Program-made: the position numbers and the translations under genes
Assembly: GCF_000687915.1 (NCBI RefSeq)
Contig: NZ_JHZY01000002.1
Location: forward strand, 1,178,001-1,242,000
DNA from: Leeuwenhoekiella sp. MAR_2009_132
GTDB taxonomy: Bacteria > Bacteroidota > Bacteroidia > Flavobacteriales > Flavobacteriaceae
Reading direction: 5' to 3'
DNA length: 64,000 nucleotides
Notes under the pieces: model-generated
What the model was told of the DNA's origin: nothing
Databases searched by the model: none
What the model saw: the letters and a program-made list of their open reading frames with translations, nothing else
Shown: positions 54,606 to 63,469 of the stretch, in pieces
Numbering within the stretch: the stretch's first letter is position 1
Layout of the letters: the number at the start of each line of letters is the position of its first letter

Positions 54606-55487
54606 TTATCTTCTATACATTCCCGCGATTGAGAGAATATGCGGTATTGTAATAGCGATAGCCACACAGAGTAATATATTAAGCATAAGTGATGTGCTTT
54701 CAATCAAAAAAAATATTGAAAACAAGGTCGTAAGCGCTATTAAATAAATACCCCCACTTTGAAGCGCTATTGCTTTAAACCGCTGCTTACTAAATTTAGT
54801 TTTAATCAAAATATACTGTGATTTTAAGGATGGGATACTGTGCCAAAATATAAAATAAGTGGTGAAGCCTATAAGCAAATTAGTAGTTGCAAATAACGCG
54901 GCTATTAACAGTAACTCAAGCTGCATGAGTATAAAACTTTTAAAGGAAATGATCTGTAAAGTGGCTAAAGACAAGAGCATCATAAACTGCATAATGAGAC
55001 TGCCTACACACAAAATTACAAATGTTTGCTGTTGTATTGCCGGCAACTGAAGTTCATTTAAAAAACGCAGTGTTTCTATATAATTAAAAGTAAAAAGCAA
55101 TAATAATATGCAGTTTCCGAAAACAAAATAAAGTAATCGGTTCCATTTAAAATCTGTAAAAATTCGTTCTTCAAGTTGTTCTTCACCAAAATGATAAGCA
55201 CTAAATACTACAAAAGACACCAGGCAAATTTGCGCAGACAACAGATATAGAAGTATAAATACACCTACCAACCCTAAGTATAAAATTAATCGGCTTATTA
55301 AGCTAAAGTGCTTTAAGGTTGGGTTGAGCCGGTGAAGATGAAGATCGTTACAACCGTGTATAATCCCAAAAGTAGCAATTAAGAACAAGGCTATTTTTAG
55401 AACTAAATCGGTCGCCAATAGTTCTTCAGCAAAATTACCAATAACAATTAGCAGTATAGATAAACTAATGGCAGTAATTTTTATCAT
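54606..55487 (-). CDS. blh: Beta-carotene 15,15'-oxygenase, Brp/Blh family
   Basis: Blh cleaves beta-carotene to two retinal molecules, the rhodopsin chromophore. This 293-residue membrane protein has about eight hydrophobic helices and the family His residues: FGIIHGCNDLHLHRLNP, FSAYHFGEEQLEERIF and IFWHSIPSLKSQY, expected iron ligands. It is the last gene of the rhodopsin operon, 1 bp after the DUF2254 gene. Confidence 0.9.
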   Translation of the reverse strand: MIKITAISLSILLIVIGNFAEELLATDLVLKIALFLIATFGIIHGCNDLHLHRLNPTLKHFSLISRLILYLGLVGVFILLYLLSAQICLVSFVVFSAYHFGEEQLEERIFTDFKWNRLLYFVFGNCILLLLFTFNYIETLRFLNELQLPAIQQQTFVILCVGSLIMQFMMLLSLATLQIISFKSFILMQLELLLIAALFATTNLLIGFTTYFIFWHSIPSLKSQYILIKTKFSKQRFKAIALQSGGIYLIALTTLFSIFFLIESTSLMLNILLCVAIAITIPHILSIAGMYRR

Positions 55488-55488
55488 A

Positions 55489-56649
55489 TTAAAGTTTTGC
55501 GTCCAGCATATGAATTTGAAGCCTGGTTAAACCCTCTAGCGCATTTACGATTTCTAAAGAATTGAGCAAATGTGCGCGTACTATAGGGTCTTCTTTAATA
55601 TAACGATACAACTCGAGATAGCAATAATCACGTAACAGCTCTATCTCAACTATTTTAAAATGGAAGTTGTTATTGTTTTCCGTTTTAAAAAGGTTGAAGG
55701 TTTTTAATTGAGAACGGTCTATAAATAGCTGGGTAATGTAATCTATTATAGTAATAGCCGTACCGGGATCGTTAATCGCGGGAGACATAGCCTTCACTCC
55801 TATTTCAACTAGATGTTTAAAACCTGTCTCAATCGCGTCCATAGGTACTGTATGATCTATTGGAAAGAGCTTATAAATAGATTGCTGTACTTCAGGTGAT
55901 ACAGACTTAGATAGCGAAATTAATTGCTCGTTTTTCCGAATAAATGCACCCGGATGTTTGTGTAAAGAAATAGAAACCTGATGCTTATCTAAAATGCGTT
56001 CTACCTGACCTAAATCTGGCATTTTTAGATAACCCACTTCCACTGAAACGATATCTATCGAAGAATTAAATTTCTCATCTGTTTTTTGAAGTTTAGACTC
56101 ATACTTCTTTAAACCTTTAATAGTATTATACGATTCTACGTATGCCTCTTTTACGATATAATTTATATGAATACTGCGGGACACACTATGAATAAAATAG
56201 ATAAACAGCAAAACACTTATGATACCAAAAAACACACCTAATGGTGCAGCAATACCGGGAAATTCCGGACTATTTTTTGCATTCAAAGCAATTGAAAGCG
56301 TCATTGCATATATAATCGTACCACTAGTAAAGCCTAATATAATTTGATGATGTTTTTCGCTTAAAATCATAGGAATTAAGCGCGGCGAATAATTATTTAT
56401 ATTTCTATTCAAAACATTCATAACCATAGTATAACTAAATATGGTAAGTGTAAAAATGCCTCCAATTAAGAAAGCTAATACAAACTGAACATCTTCTTTA
56501 TCATTAAATACTAGCTTCTTTAGGAATGCGATCTCATCGTAGTTAATATCTATTGAGATAATAAGTACGGCCAATACAAAAAAGCAAAGCGCCAGCACCG
56601 AAGGTACTAACGCTATACTTTGAAGTATTTTCTTTAAAACTTTAAGCAT
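55489..56649 (-). CDS. DUF2254 membrane protein within the rhodopsin operon
   Basis: This 386-residue protein has four hydrophobic segments in the first 155 residues (for example SVLALCFFVLAVLIISI, FVLAFLIGGIFTLTIFSYTM), then a soluble part. Family motifs: MNVLNRNINNYSPRLIPMIL and KAMSPAINDPGTAITIIDYI. DUF2254 is of unknown function. Here it sits between the rhodopsin (6 bp upstream) and Blh (1 bp downstream) genes, so it must be co-expressed with them. Whether it helps ion flow or signalling is open. Confidence 0.9.
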   Translation of the reverse strand: MLKVLKKILQSIALVPSVLALCFFVLAVLIISIDINYDEIAFLKKLVFNDKEDVQFVLAFLIGGIFTLTIFSYTMVMNVLNRNINNYSPRLIPMILSEKHHQIILGFTSGTIIYAMTLSIALNAKNSPEFPGIAAPLGVFFGIISVLLFIYFIHSVSRSIHINYIVKEAYVESYNTIKGLKKYESKLQKTDEKFNSSIDIVSVEVGYLKMPDLGQVERILDKHQVSISLHKHPGAFIRKNEQLISLSKSVSPEVQQSIYKLFPIDHTVPMDAIETGFKHLVEIGVKAMSPAINDPGTAITIIDYITQLFIDRSQLKTFNLFKTENNNNFHFKIVEIELLRDYCYLELYRYIKEDPIVRAHLLNSLEIVNALEGLTRLQIHMLDAKL

Positions 56650-56655
56650 ATAAAA

Positions 56656-57483
56656 CTAATTTCTTAAATCTGTTTCTGTGCCTATAGCTACTCGTCCTAA
56701 AACTTTTTGAGCCGGTAAGTAACCTGCTTTAGCACTTTGATCAAGAGCAATATAGGTAATCATTAATCCATAAATAACCTTAGATGAAATATCTGCAACT
56801 GTAAATAATGCCTGTCTTAAAACAACACCGTCTGCACTGTTCATAAATACGGGTACTAAATAAGCAATAGAATATAACGTCCAGGCAAACATCATTAACC
56901 AAAATACATTCATTACACGTCCTGAAGTTCGGGCATCCATTGTTTTTTTACCTTCTGCGATTGCTTTACCTACAATAAAATTCATGATGATAAAGAATAC
57001 AGTACTAATTGCACCCCAAATCATAAGTTTGCTAGTATCTTCTACTTCGTATAATTGTCCTATATATCCTGTAATAATCATTCCCCAGGCTGAAAGAATT
57101 AACCAGGTCGCTTTTGATTTTAATGCAGACCCTCTAAAATTAAGAATAATTAGAAGCTGAGTCAATAAGCACGGTATGGTGACCATCCAGTTTACGTATC
57201 TAAATCCATTACTAAACGTAAGATTTGTTAATGAATAGTTTGTACCATTAAACTTAAAAGCATCTGTCCATAAACCGGCTTGGCTCACTAGAATAAGACC
57301 GGCAGAAACCATGACTATACACGATAATGCTGTTGCAACACGATATTTAGGAGCAACAAATTGTGACATTATTAAAAAGAAAACTAAGGCTGCAAGATGT
57401 GCTCCCACTCCCATAGTTAATAAGTGGTCAATTGCTTCAAACTGACCTACTGAGTACTCAAATAAATTTTCAATGTTTTTCAT
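56656..57483 (-). CDS. Microbial rhodopsin with NTQ motif, light-driven chloride pump
   Basis: This 275-residue, seven-helix retinal protein has helix C as GFRYVNWMVTIPCLLTQLLI: Asn98, Thr102 and Gln109, the NTQ motif of flavobacterial chloride-pumping rhodopsins such as NM-R3 of Nonlabens marinus, where these residues have the same numbers. Asp231 and the retinal Lys235 are in VADISSKVIYG. Proton pumps would have DTE and sodium pumps NDQ here. Inward Cl- pumping is therefore expected. The gene is first in an operon with DUF2254 and blh, so retinal supply is co-encoded. Confidence 0.93.
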   Translation of the reverse strand: MKNIENLFEYSVGQFEAIDHLLTMGVGAHLAALVFFLIMSQFVAPKYRVATALSCIVMVSAGLILVSQAGLWTDAFKFNGTNYSLTNLTFSNGFRYVNWMVTIPCLLTQLLIILNFRGSALKSKATWLILSAWGMIITGYIGQLYEVEDTSKLMIWGAISTVFFIIMNFIVGKAIAEGKKTMDARTSGRVMNVFWLMMFAWTLYSIAYLVPVFMNSADGVVLRQALFTVADISSKVIYGLMITYIALDQSAKAGYLPAQKVLGRVAIGTETDLRN

Positions 57484-57666
57484 AGCTGATTAATTAGTTG
57501 ATAGTAATTTTTTTTACGAATCTATTTCAATCAGCAATTTGATATTGTTAACGTTAATACAAATAGGAATTTGTTATCAAAGAATTGTGAGAAATTGTGA
57601 AATATCAAGGCAATACAGCTAAATAACGGTTTCTATTTCGTTAGCATTTTCTCAATATTGAAAATC

Positions 57667-59070
57667 TCAATCCAACAATTTTAGAATTTTGGTCTCTGCT
57701 CTTGCCCACTTAGAATAGACTTCTATGGGTTTTGGATATTTCAGTTTGTACTCTTCTATTTTCCACGGAATATGTATCAATTCGTTGTCAACAGCTGCAA
57801 GTTCAGGAATCCATTTTTTAATATAATCTGCAACTTTATATTTTATAGATTGATTTACAGGATTTGTGTACCAGATCTCATAGGCCTGCATATGCCAATT
57901 CATCCAATTAGATGAAACGTCATAATCAATTAGTTTACTTTCAAAATAGGCTGCTCCCCACGTCCAATCTATTTTTAAATCGTGTACAAAATAACTTGCG
58001 CAGTTCACTCTACCCCGATTGCTCATATATCCAGTTTCATTCAATTGGCGCATATGCGCATCTATAAAAGGAATTCCTGTGGTTCCCGCACACCAGCGTT
58101 CAAAATATTCAGTATTATTCTCAAAGGGAACTTCTTTATTTTTATATCCTTCGGTTTTAAAAATTGAATTCCCCATACGCATTCCTTTAAATGTAAAAAA
58201 GTCACGCCATACCACTTCAAATATGAGCCACCAGGTACTTATATTTTTCTTGATATTCTTTTCATACGCTTTAACCGCATAGTAAATTGTTCTGGGTGAG
58301 ATGGCTCCCACAGCTAAATAAGGCGAAAGTTTACTGCTATAATCTAGACCTAATGATTTATTACGGGTCCATTTATAAGAGGTAAGTAATTCCGTTTCTA
58401 CCGTGTAATAATTAAGTCGTTCTAAGGCTAAATCTTCTCCTCCTTTTACATATAGATTTTCCTTTTGATCATCTAAAACTTCAAAATTAAACTGAGTTGC
58501 TTCTGGTAAAGTTCCCCAATCGTTAAGAGAAAGGATTTCAATTTTCTTCGGAATATCAAATGTTTCCCGTACCTCTGCTTTCTTAGTTGTATTTATTCTA
58601 AATGCTTTACTGGTTAATGGTATTTTATCAATTGAATACGGAATATCATCAATATGATACAGCGTTTTCCCCCATATAAAATAACAAGTTATTTCTTCAG
58701 AAAGCTGTTGCTTAACAGCATCGACTATTTTTAATTCTTCTGAAGCATATTCCTGTTCTGCAAACAGCTTTGTGATGTTATATTTTTTAATAAGTTCTGG
58801 GATGAGCTCTTCGGGATGACCAATTTCAACTAATAAGTTTGCTCCTAAACTTTGAAGATTTGTTCGCAAAACGTCAACAGTTTGTTTTAAAAATTCAAAT
58901 CTATTCAATCCGGCCTTGGGAAAATTATATGCTGTATTCGCAAATAACCTGGGATCAAAAATATAAACCGGTAAAATACTAGTACAAGAATTTACGGCTC
59001 TGCATAATGTCTCATTATCTAATAAACGGAGATCATTTTTAAACCAAAGTAAGCCTTTCTCTTTTGCCAT
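57667..59070 (-). CDS. Cryptochrome/photolyase family protein, DASH type
   Basis: This 467-residue flavoprotein starts GLLWFKNDLRLLDNETLCRA, the photolyase opening, with an antenna-binding domain (1-140). The FAD domain carries TRNKSLGLDYSSKLSPYLAV, IFEVVWRDFFTFKG, NRGRVNCASYFVHDLKIDWT and WGAAYFESKLIDYDVSSNWMNW. These fit Cry-DASH, which repairs single-stranded DNA dimers and may sense blue light. It is near the rhodopsin operon, about 180 bp upstream on the same strand, forming a light-related group. Confidence 0.88.
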   Translation of the reverse strand: MAKEKGLLWFKNDLRLLDNETLCRAVNSCTSILPVYIFDPRLFANTAYNFPKAGLNRFEFLKQTVDVLRTNLQSLGANLLVEIGHPEELIPELIKKYNITKLFAEQEYASEELKIVDAVKQQLSEEITCYFIWGKTLYHIDDIPYSIDKIPLTSKAFRINTTKKAEVRETFDIPKKIEILSLNDWGTLPEATQFNFEVLDDQKENLYVKGGEDLALERLNYYTVETELLTSYKWTRNKSLGLDYSSKLSPYLAVGAISPRTIYYAVKAYEKNIKKNISTWWLIFEVVWRDFFTFKGMRMGNSIFKTEGYKNKEVPFENNTEYFERWCAGTTGIPFIDAHMRQLNETGYMSNRGRVNCASYFVHDLKIDWTWGAAYFESKLIDYDVSSNWMNWHMQAYEIWYTNPVNQSIKYKVADYIKKWIPELAAVDNELIHIPWKIEEYKLKYPKPIEVYSKWARAETKILKLLD

Positions 59071-59198
59071 AATACGAACCTTAAAATCATATAAAATAGT
59101 TACACGAATTTTGATTTGAAATTAATGGCATAATTCATTTTAATCTAAAAGCTTATGAGTATTTAACGTGTATGCGTTATAAAATTGTAAAAAAGCAA

Positions 59199-60527
59199 CT
59201 AGATCAAATCAAATTTAGAAACTCCTTTAGTATTGAGGTATTGTAGTATACTTCGGTTTGTAAAATATGTGTTTTCCTGCCGCTCTATAAAGGCTTCAAA
59301 ATCTTCAATAGACTTTACAGGATATTCTAGAGGAATAAAGCCAAAACCCATATAAATACCATCGCGTACAAGCACAAAGGCTTCTTCATAAAGTGTACGA
59401 CCGGTTAGCTTTAAGAAATAGGATTCTCTTTTTGCGCTTAATGTTTCAAATGCTTTTTTTGCTCTTAGATTATAAACTTCTTTGTCTTCAAGACCTTTAC
59501 AAACACCTTTGCATAAAGGGCTGCTGCAACTTCCTGAGCTTCGTTCTAAACCTGCAAAACGGTAGCATAAACTAAATTGCAAAGCAAGGTTTTTAAGCTT
59601 CACCAAAACTGAATCTCGGTTAAATGAAATACTGTGTTGATTGTCTGAGTAGTTTTTCTCTTTAGGCGTTAATCTAAAAATACCTTTTTTATCAATTCGT
59701 GATTCTATCGTCCACGGTAAAATAGAATCTATCTGCTGCGTATTGTAAAGCGGTTTAAGTCTGGATATATCTGCAGATTCAAGAAGTAATGATATGAGTT
59801 CGTTACCGGTTTCTTTATATTCTAATGAGAACGTGGCAGCGGTAAGTTCTACTTCAAAAGGGAGTTTACTAAAGAAATGGGCCTTTACCCGCTCTTTTAG
59901 ATTTACTGCTTTCCCTACATAAATCACTGTTTTTTGATGATCTAAAAAATAATAAACTCCGGGCCTGGCAGGTAAATCATCTAAGTTTAAAACTGTTGAA
60001 AACTCCGCTAGATTTTTACGTTGAGTGCTTGCTGTATCTGCCGGAGATAGTTCTAATAGCTCATAAATAGCTAGTAGGGCTTCCGCATTGAGACCTTGTT
60101 TTTCAGGTTTGTATTCTAGAGAGAGTTTCTCTAAAGTTTCCACCAGGTCGAGCTTTTTAGCGACTATACCCCTTTGTAAAAGTAGTTCCTGAAGTATATT
60201 CTGAGACTTATTTAGAGGAAGTCCTACTTCTCGTAATGATTTGCGCCAGATCATTTCAGAAAATTTATCGAAAAAGTATACTTCTGCTCCTTCAAGCAAT
60301 GCTATGGCCTGCGGTAGACAATCTGCAAAACACAGCTTATTACGTAATTCAGCATTAGTATGGCCGGCCCACTTTTCCTCTTTTTCGCTTAAAGCAAATA
60401 CGGGTTTTATCTCAGTTTTTAATTGCTCGACAATACGGCCATCATCTACCAAGACAATTGAAAATGCAAGAATTTCTGCATATTTATAATTATTAGTAGT
60501 TGCTTGTATATCTATGAATGCTATCAT
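59199..60527 (-). CDS. Exonuclease-like domain fused to GIY-YIG nuclease (UvrC/Cho-like)
   Basis: This 442-residue protein has an N-terminal DEDDh exonuclease-like domain (1-165) and a GIY-YIG domain (ARPGVYYFLDHQKTVIYVGK, then AVNLKERVKAHFF at about 195-230) followed by a UvrC-like helical part with GSCSSPLCKGVCKG. The first exonuclease motif reads FIDIQATTNN where DxET is usual, so the acidic Glu is Gln (residue 7), which should weaken or abolish the exonuclease activity. Likely a DNA-repair nuclease. Divergent from the helicase gene at 60584, sharing an intergenic region of 56 bp. Confidence 0.85.
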   Translation of the reverse strand: MIAFIDIQATTNNYKYAEILAFSIVLVDDGRIVEQLKTEIKPVFALSEKEEKWAGHTNAELRNKLCFADCLPQAIALLEGAEVYFFDKFSEMIWRKSLREVGLPLNKSQNILQELLLQRGIVAKKLDLVETLEKLSLEYKPEKQGLNAEALLAIYELLELSPADTASTQRKNLAEFSTVLNLDDLPARPGVYYFLDHQKTVIYVGKAVNLKERVKAHFFSKLPFEVELTAATFSLEYKETGNELISLLLESADISRLKPLYNTQQIDSILPWTIESRIDKKGIFRLTPKEKNYSDNQHSISFNRDSVLVKLKNLALQFSLCYRFAGLERSSGSCSSPLCKGVCKGLEDKEVYNLRAKKAFETLSAKRESYFLKLTGRTLYEEAFVLVRDGIYMGFGFIPLEYPVKSIEDFEAFIERQENTYFTNRSILQYLNTKGVSKFDLI

Positions 60528-60583
60528 TAATCGAGCCTATCGGAAAAATTCCAAAATTATGAAATATTTCCTACATTTGCAGC

Positions 60584-62647
60584 GTGATTGAGAAAAGTAA
60601 CAATTCAGAAAATTATAACCAGAAACAGCGCGAAGCGATTGAGTTTTCAGGCAAACATCTATTACTTCTCGCCGGTGCCGGTACAGGTAAAACGAAGACG
60701 ATTGTAGGTAGAGCAGAATATTTAATAAATAACGGTTTTAGACCCGAAAAAATACAGATTCTTACTTTTACCAAACGAGCTGCAAGTGAGATTGTAGAAC
60801 GCGTAAAAGCAGGAATTGCCGACCAGGACGTGCGGTCGCTTAACGGTTCTACTTTTCACAGTTGGTGTAATCAACTTATCATAAAATTCCCCAATCTTTT
60901 TGGAGCAGCTAATTATACGGTAATTGATCCTGATGATCAATTGAGTTTGATGAAAATGGCTTGTGGCACTGCAAAAGAAGATTATGGTAAAACCAGACTA
61001 AAGCCTCAACAGCTTTTAGACTTGTTTTCATTTGCGAGAAATACCCGTATTAACCTAACTGAAACCCTTCGGAAAATCATTTTTAAAGGGAAAGATGATT
61101 TACAAACCACAGAAGACATCAATGCGCTAAAGCCACAGGTAGAATTGCTTATCAAAGAATATCAAAGTCAAAAAATGCGCCAGCAGTATTTAGATTACGA
61201 TGATCTTCTTTTAGTAGTTGCAAACAGGCTCAATAAGGATGAAGAAGCACGACAGATTCTTGCCAAGGCATACGATCATATTTTAATTGATGAGATGCAG
61301 GATACAAACCCCTTACAGTGGTATTTACTTAAACCTTTTGAGCACATATGCAATTTGTTTTGTGTAGGTGATGATGCCCAATCTATTTACAGTTTTAGAG
61401 GTGCAGATTTTAAAAATGTGCATTTGTTTACAGAGCGTATAAAAGATTCTGAAATTAAGGTTTTAGACAAAAATTACAGATCTACGCAAGAGATTTTAGA
61501 TATCTCAAACTGGCTTCTGGAGACCTCTCCCATTAATTACAATAAAAAACTAACGGCGAGTCGTGGTCCCGGAAAACTACCCACTATACTCAATGTTGCC
61601 AACCAGTTTGAAGAAGCAAATTATATCGCAAATCATATATTAGAAAGTTTCTCTGAAGGTGGAAATTCGTTTTCAGAGTTTTTGATTCTTAGCAGATCGC
61701 AATATTATACGCGCCCATTGCAGGCTGTATTTTTACAAAAGAAAATACCTTATCAAACCTTTGGCGGAAGAAAATTTCTAGAAGCCGCTCACATTAAAGA
61801 TTTAGTTTCGGTATTGCGCGTTATAAACAATCCTCTAGATGAAATTGCCTGGATACGGTTTTTTACATTTATACACGGTATAGGTGCGGTAAAGGCCACA
61901 AATTATATGTCTGAAGTAATGCGTATAGACCGGGAGAATGTAGATGTGGTTGATCTTACCACCATCATTCCCGGTAAAGAAGGTCTTAAAGCTAAAAGTT
62001 ATTACGATGCGGCTTACGAGAATAAAGGCAACGTAAAACAAGCTATTAAAGACCTGTATAAGACCATGGAGTTTGATCTGGCTATGAAGTACAGCAAAGA
62101 CTGGTACGAGAAACGTAAAGGTGATTTCCCGGTGCTAGAAATTTTATCTGAGAATTACTCGACGCTGGGTGAATTTATTTCTGAAGGTATTCTTGACAAT
62201 TCGGCAAATGTCGCAGGAAGTAATACGCTGGGTGGCTCAAAAATTAATACCGCAGAACTTAAAGATCACGTGACGATCTCAACCGTACATTCCGCTAAAG
62301 GTCTCGAGGCAGATGTATGCTTTGTACTTAATGTTTCTCCTAAAAACTACCCATCTGCCTATAGTTTAGGAAATAGTGATGAAGTTGAAGAAGACCGTCG
62401 CGTTTTATATGTGGCATTAACGCGCGCTAAAAATGATCTTATTATTACGCGTTCTAAAGAATCTATTAATGCGTATCATCATCAGACCAATGCAGAAGAA
62501 GATGACACATCAAAAAGCGCCTATTTTTTAGAAGGACTTCCAGAGCATTTAGCACATCAAACTTCACCAAAAAGTTTTACGGCCACCGTTGAAGATGCGA
62601 AGAAAGTCAAGCCTATTGATTTAGATTTAGGAATGGATTTTAGCTAA
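60584..62647 (+). CDS. UvrD/Rep-like superfamily 1 DNA helicase
   Basis: This 687-residue protein starts at GTG. SF1A motifs: Q motif NQKQREAIEF, Walker A LAGAGTGKTKTIVGRA, motif II ILIDEMQDTNPLQW, motif III VGDDAQSIYSFRGADF, motif IV KNYRSTQEIL, motif V TVHSAKGLEADVCFV and motif VI EDRRVLYVALTRAKNDLI. It unwinds DNA 3' to 5' during repair. It is divergent from the exonuclease/GIY-YIG gene, and the pair might act together on damaged DNA, including UV damage given the cryptochrome nearby. Confidence 0.93.
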   Translation: MIEKSNNSENYNQKQREAIEFSGKHLLLLAGAGTGKTKTIVGRAEYLINNGFRPEKIQILTFTKRAASEIVERVKAGIADQDVRSLNGSTFHSWCNQLIIKFPNLFGAANYTVIDPDDQLSLMKMACGTAKEDYGKTRLKPQQLLDLFSFARNTRINLTETLRKIIFKGKDDLQTTEDINALKPQVELLIKEYQSQKMRQQYLDYDDLLLVVANRLNKDEEARQILAKAYDHILIDEMQDTNPLQWYLLKPFEHICNLFCVGDDAQSIYSFRGADFKNVHLFTERIKDSEIKVLDKNYRSTQEILDISNWLLETSPINYNKKLTASRGPGKLPTILNVANQFEEANYIANHILESFSEGGNSFSEFLILSRSQYYTRPLQAVFLQKKIPYQTFGGRKFLEAAHIKDLVSVLRVINNPLDEIAWIRFFTFIHGIGAVKATNYMSEVMRIDRENVDVVDLTTIIPGKEGLKAKSYYDAAYENKGNVKQAIKDLYKTMEFDLAMKYSKDWYEKRKGDFPVLEILSENYSTLGEFISEGILDNSANVAGSNTLGGSKINTAELKDHVTISTVHSAKGLEADVCFVLNVSPKNYPSAYSLGNSDEVEEDRRVLYVALTRAKNDLIITRSKESINAYHHQTNAEEDDTSKSAYFLEGLPEHLAHQTSPKSFTATVEDAKKVKPIDLDLGMDFS

Positions 62648-62794
62648 TCATCTTAAGTTTTTATTAGTATCGATTTATGTATTATTTATAACTATTTAAT
62701 ATTTCGTTACAAGATATGCCTGTTTCATAGTACTACTTTTATAAAATCTTTCTAGGATAATAAATTCGAATAGAAAGACTAACATAAAAGGACT

Positions 62795-63463
62795 ATGAAA
62801 TCACTTAAAAGTAACAATAACGACCACTTCTCCGGCTTAAATAATCTGGAAGATTTTATAGTAGAAAGCGATCATCCCTGTGTAATGGCACAAACGGTTT
62901 TTAAAACAAAAGCAGTTAGTCATTTTAAGTTTGACAATATTGAAAATCCGTCAAATGATCATATCATACTTCATAGATTAAAAAGGTATATTGATGCCTA
63001 TGATTTTAATTCTAAGAAATTTCAAACCTTTATAATAGAATTCACAGACGATTATTGTAAAACTGAAATAGAATTTGAAACTGATTTGTGGAACTTTCTA
63101 GGTCGTCTTAAAAAACATGATAAACACGAATGGGACCCTGCTGTAAGTGCAGATATTACCGATGCTAACTTTAGTTATAGCTTATTAGGAAAAGCATTTT
63201 ATATAATAGGTATGCACCCTAACAGTTCTAGAAATGCACGAAAAACAAAAAACGTAACTTTAGTTTTCAATTTGCATCATCAATTTGAAATTTTAAGAAA
63301 TATGGGCGTTTACGGCAATGTACGCGACCGCATACGTAAAAGAGATCTAGAAAAAAACGGATCGATAAATCCTATGCTAGCAGATTTCGGGAATAGTTCT
63401 GAAGCTTTACAATATAGCGGCAGACAGGTTACTGAAAAATGGGAATGTCCTTTTAAACACTAA
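62795..63463 (+). CDS. YqcI/YcgG family protein (GntA-like haem N-hydroxylase)
   Basis: This 222-residue protein fits the YqcI/YcgG family, whose best-known member GntA is a haem-dependent N-hydroxylase of guanidino groups. Visible are FIVESDHPCVMAQTVFKTKA, LHRLKRYIDAYD, DLWNFLGRLKKHDKHEWDP, the GMHPNSSRNARKTKNVTLVF core and the tail SGRQVTEKWECPFKH. The HPC motif may hold haem. It is followed after 6 bp by a DUF1989 gene. The substrate is unknown. Confidence 0.85.
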   Translation: MKSLKSNNNDHFSGLNNLEDFIVESDHPCVMAQTVFKTKAVSHFKFDNIENPSNDHIILHRLKRYIDAYDFNSKKFQTFIIEFTDDYCKTEIEFETDLWNFLGRLKKHDKHEWDPAVSADITDANFSYSLLGKAFYIIGMHPNSSRNARKTKNVTLVFNLHHQFEILRNMGVYGNVRDRIRKRDLEKNGSINPMLADFGNSSEALQYSGRQVTEKWECPFKH

Positions 63464-63469
63464 ACAACC

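Noticed and set aside
56656..57483. Sodium- or proton-pumping rhodopsin
   Set aside because: Helix C carries Asn-Thr-Gln, not Asn-Asp-Gln or Asp-Thr-Glu.
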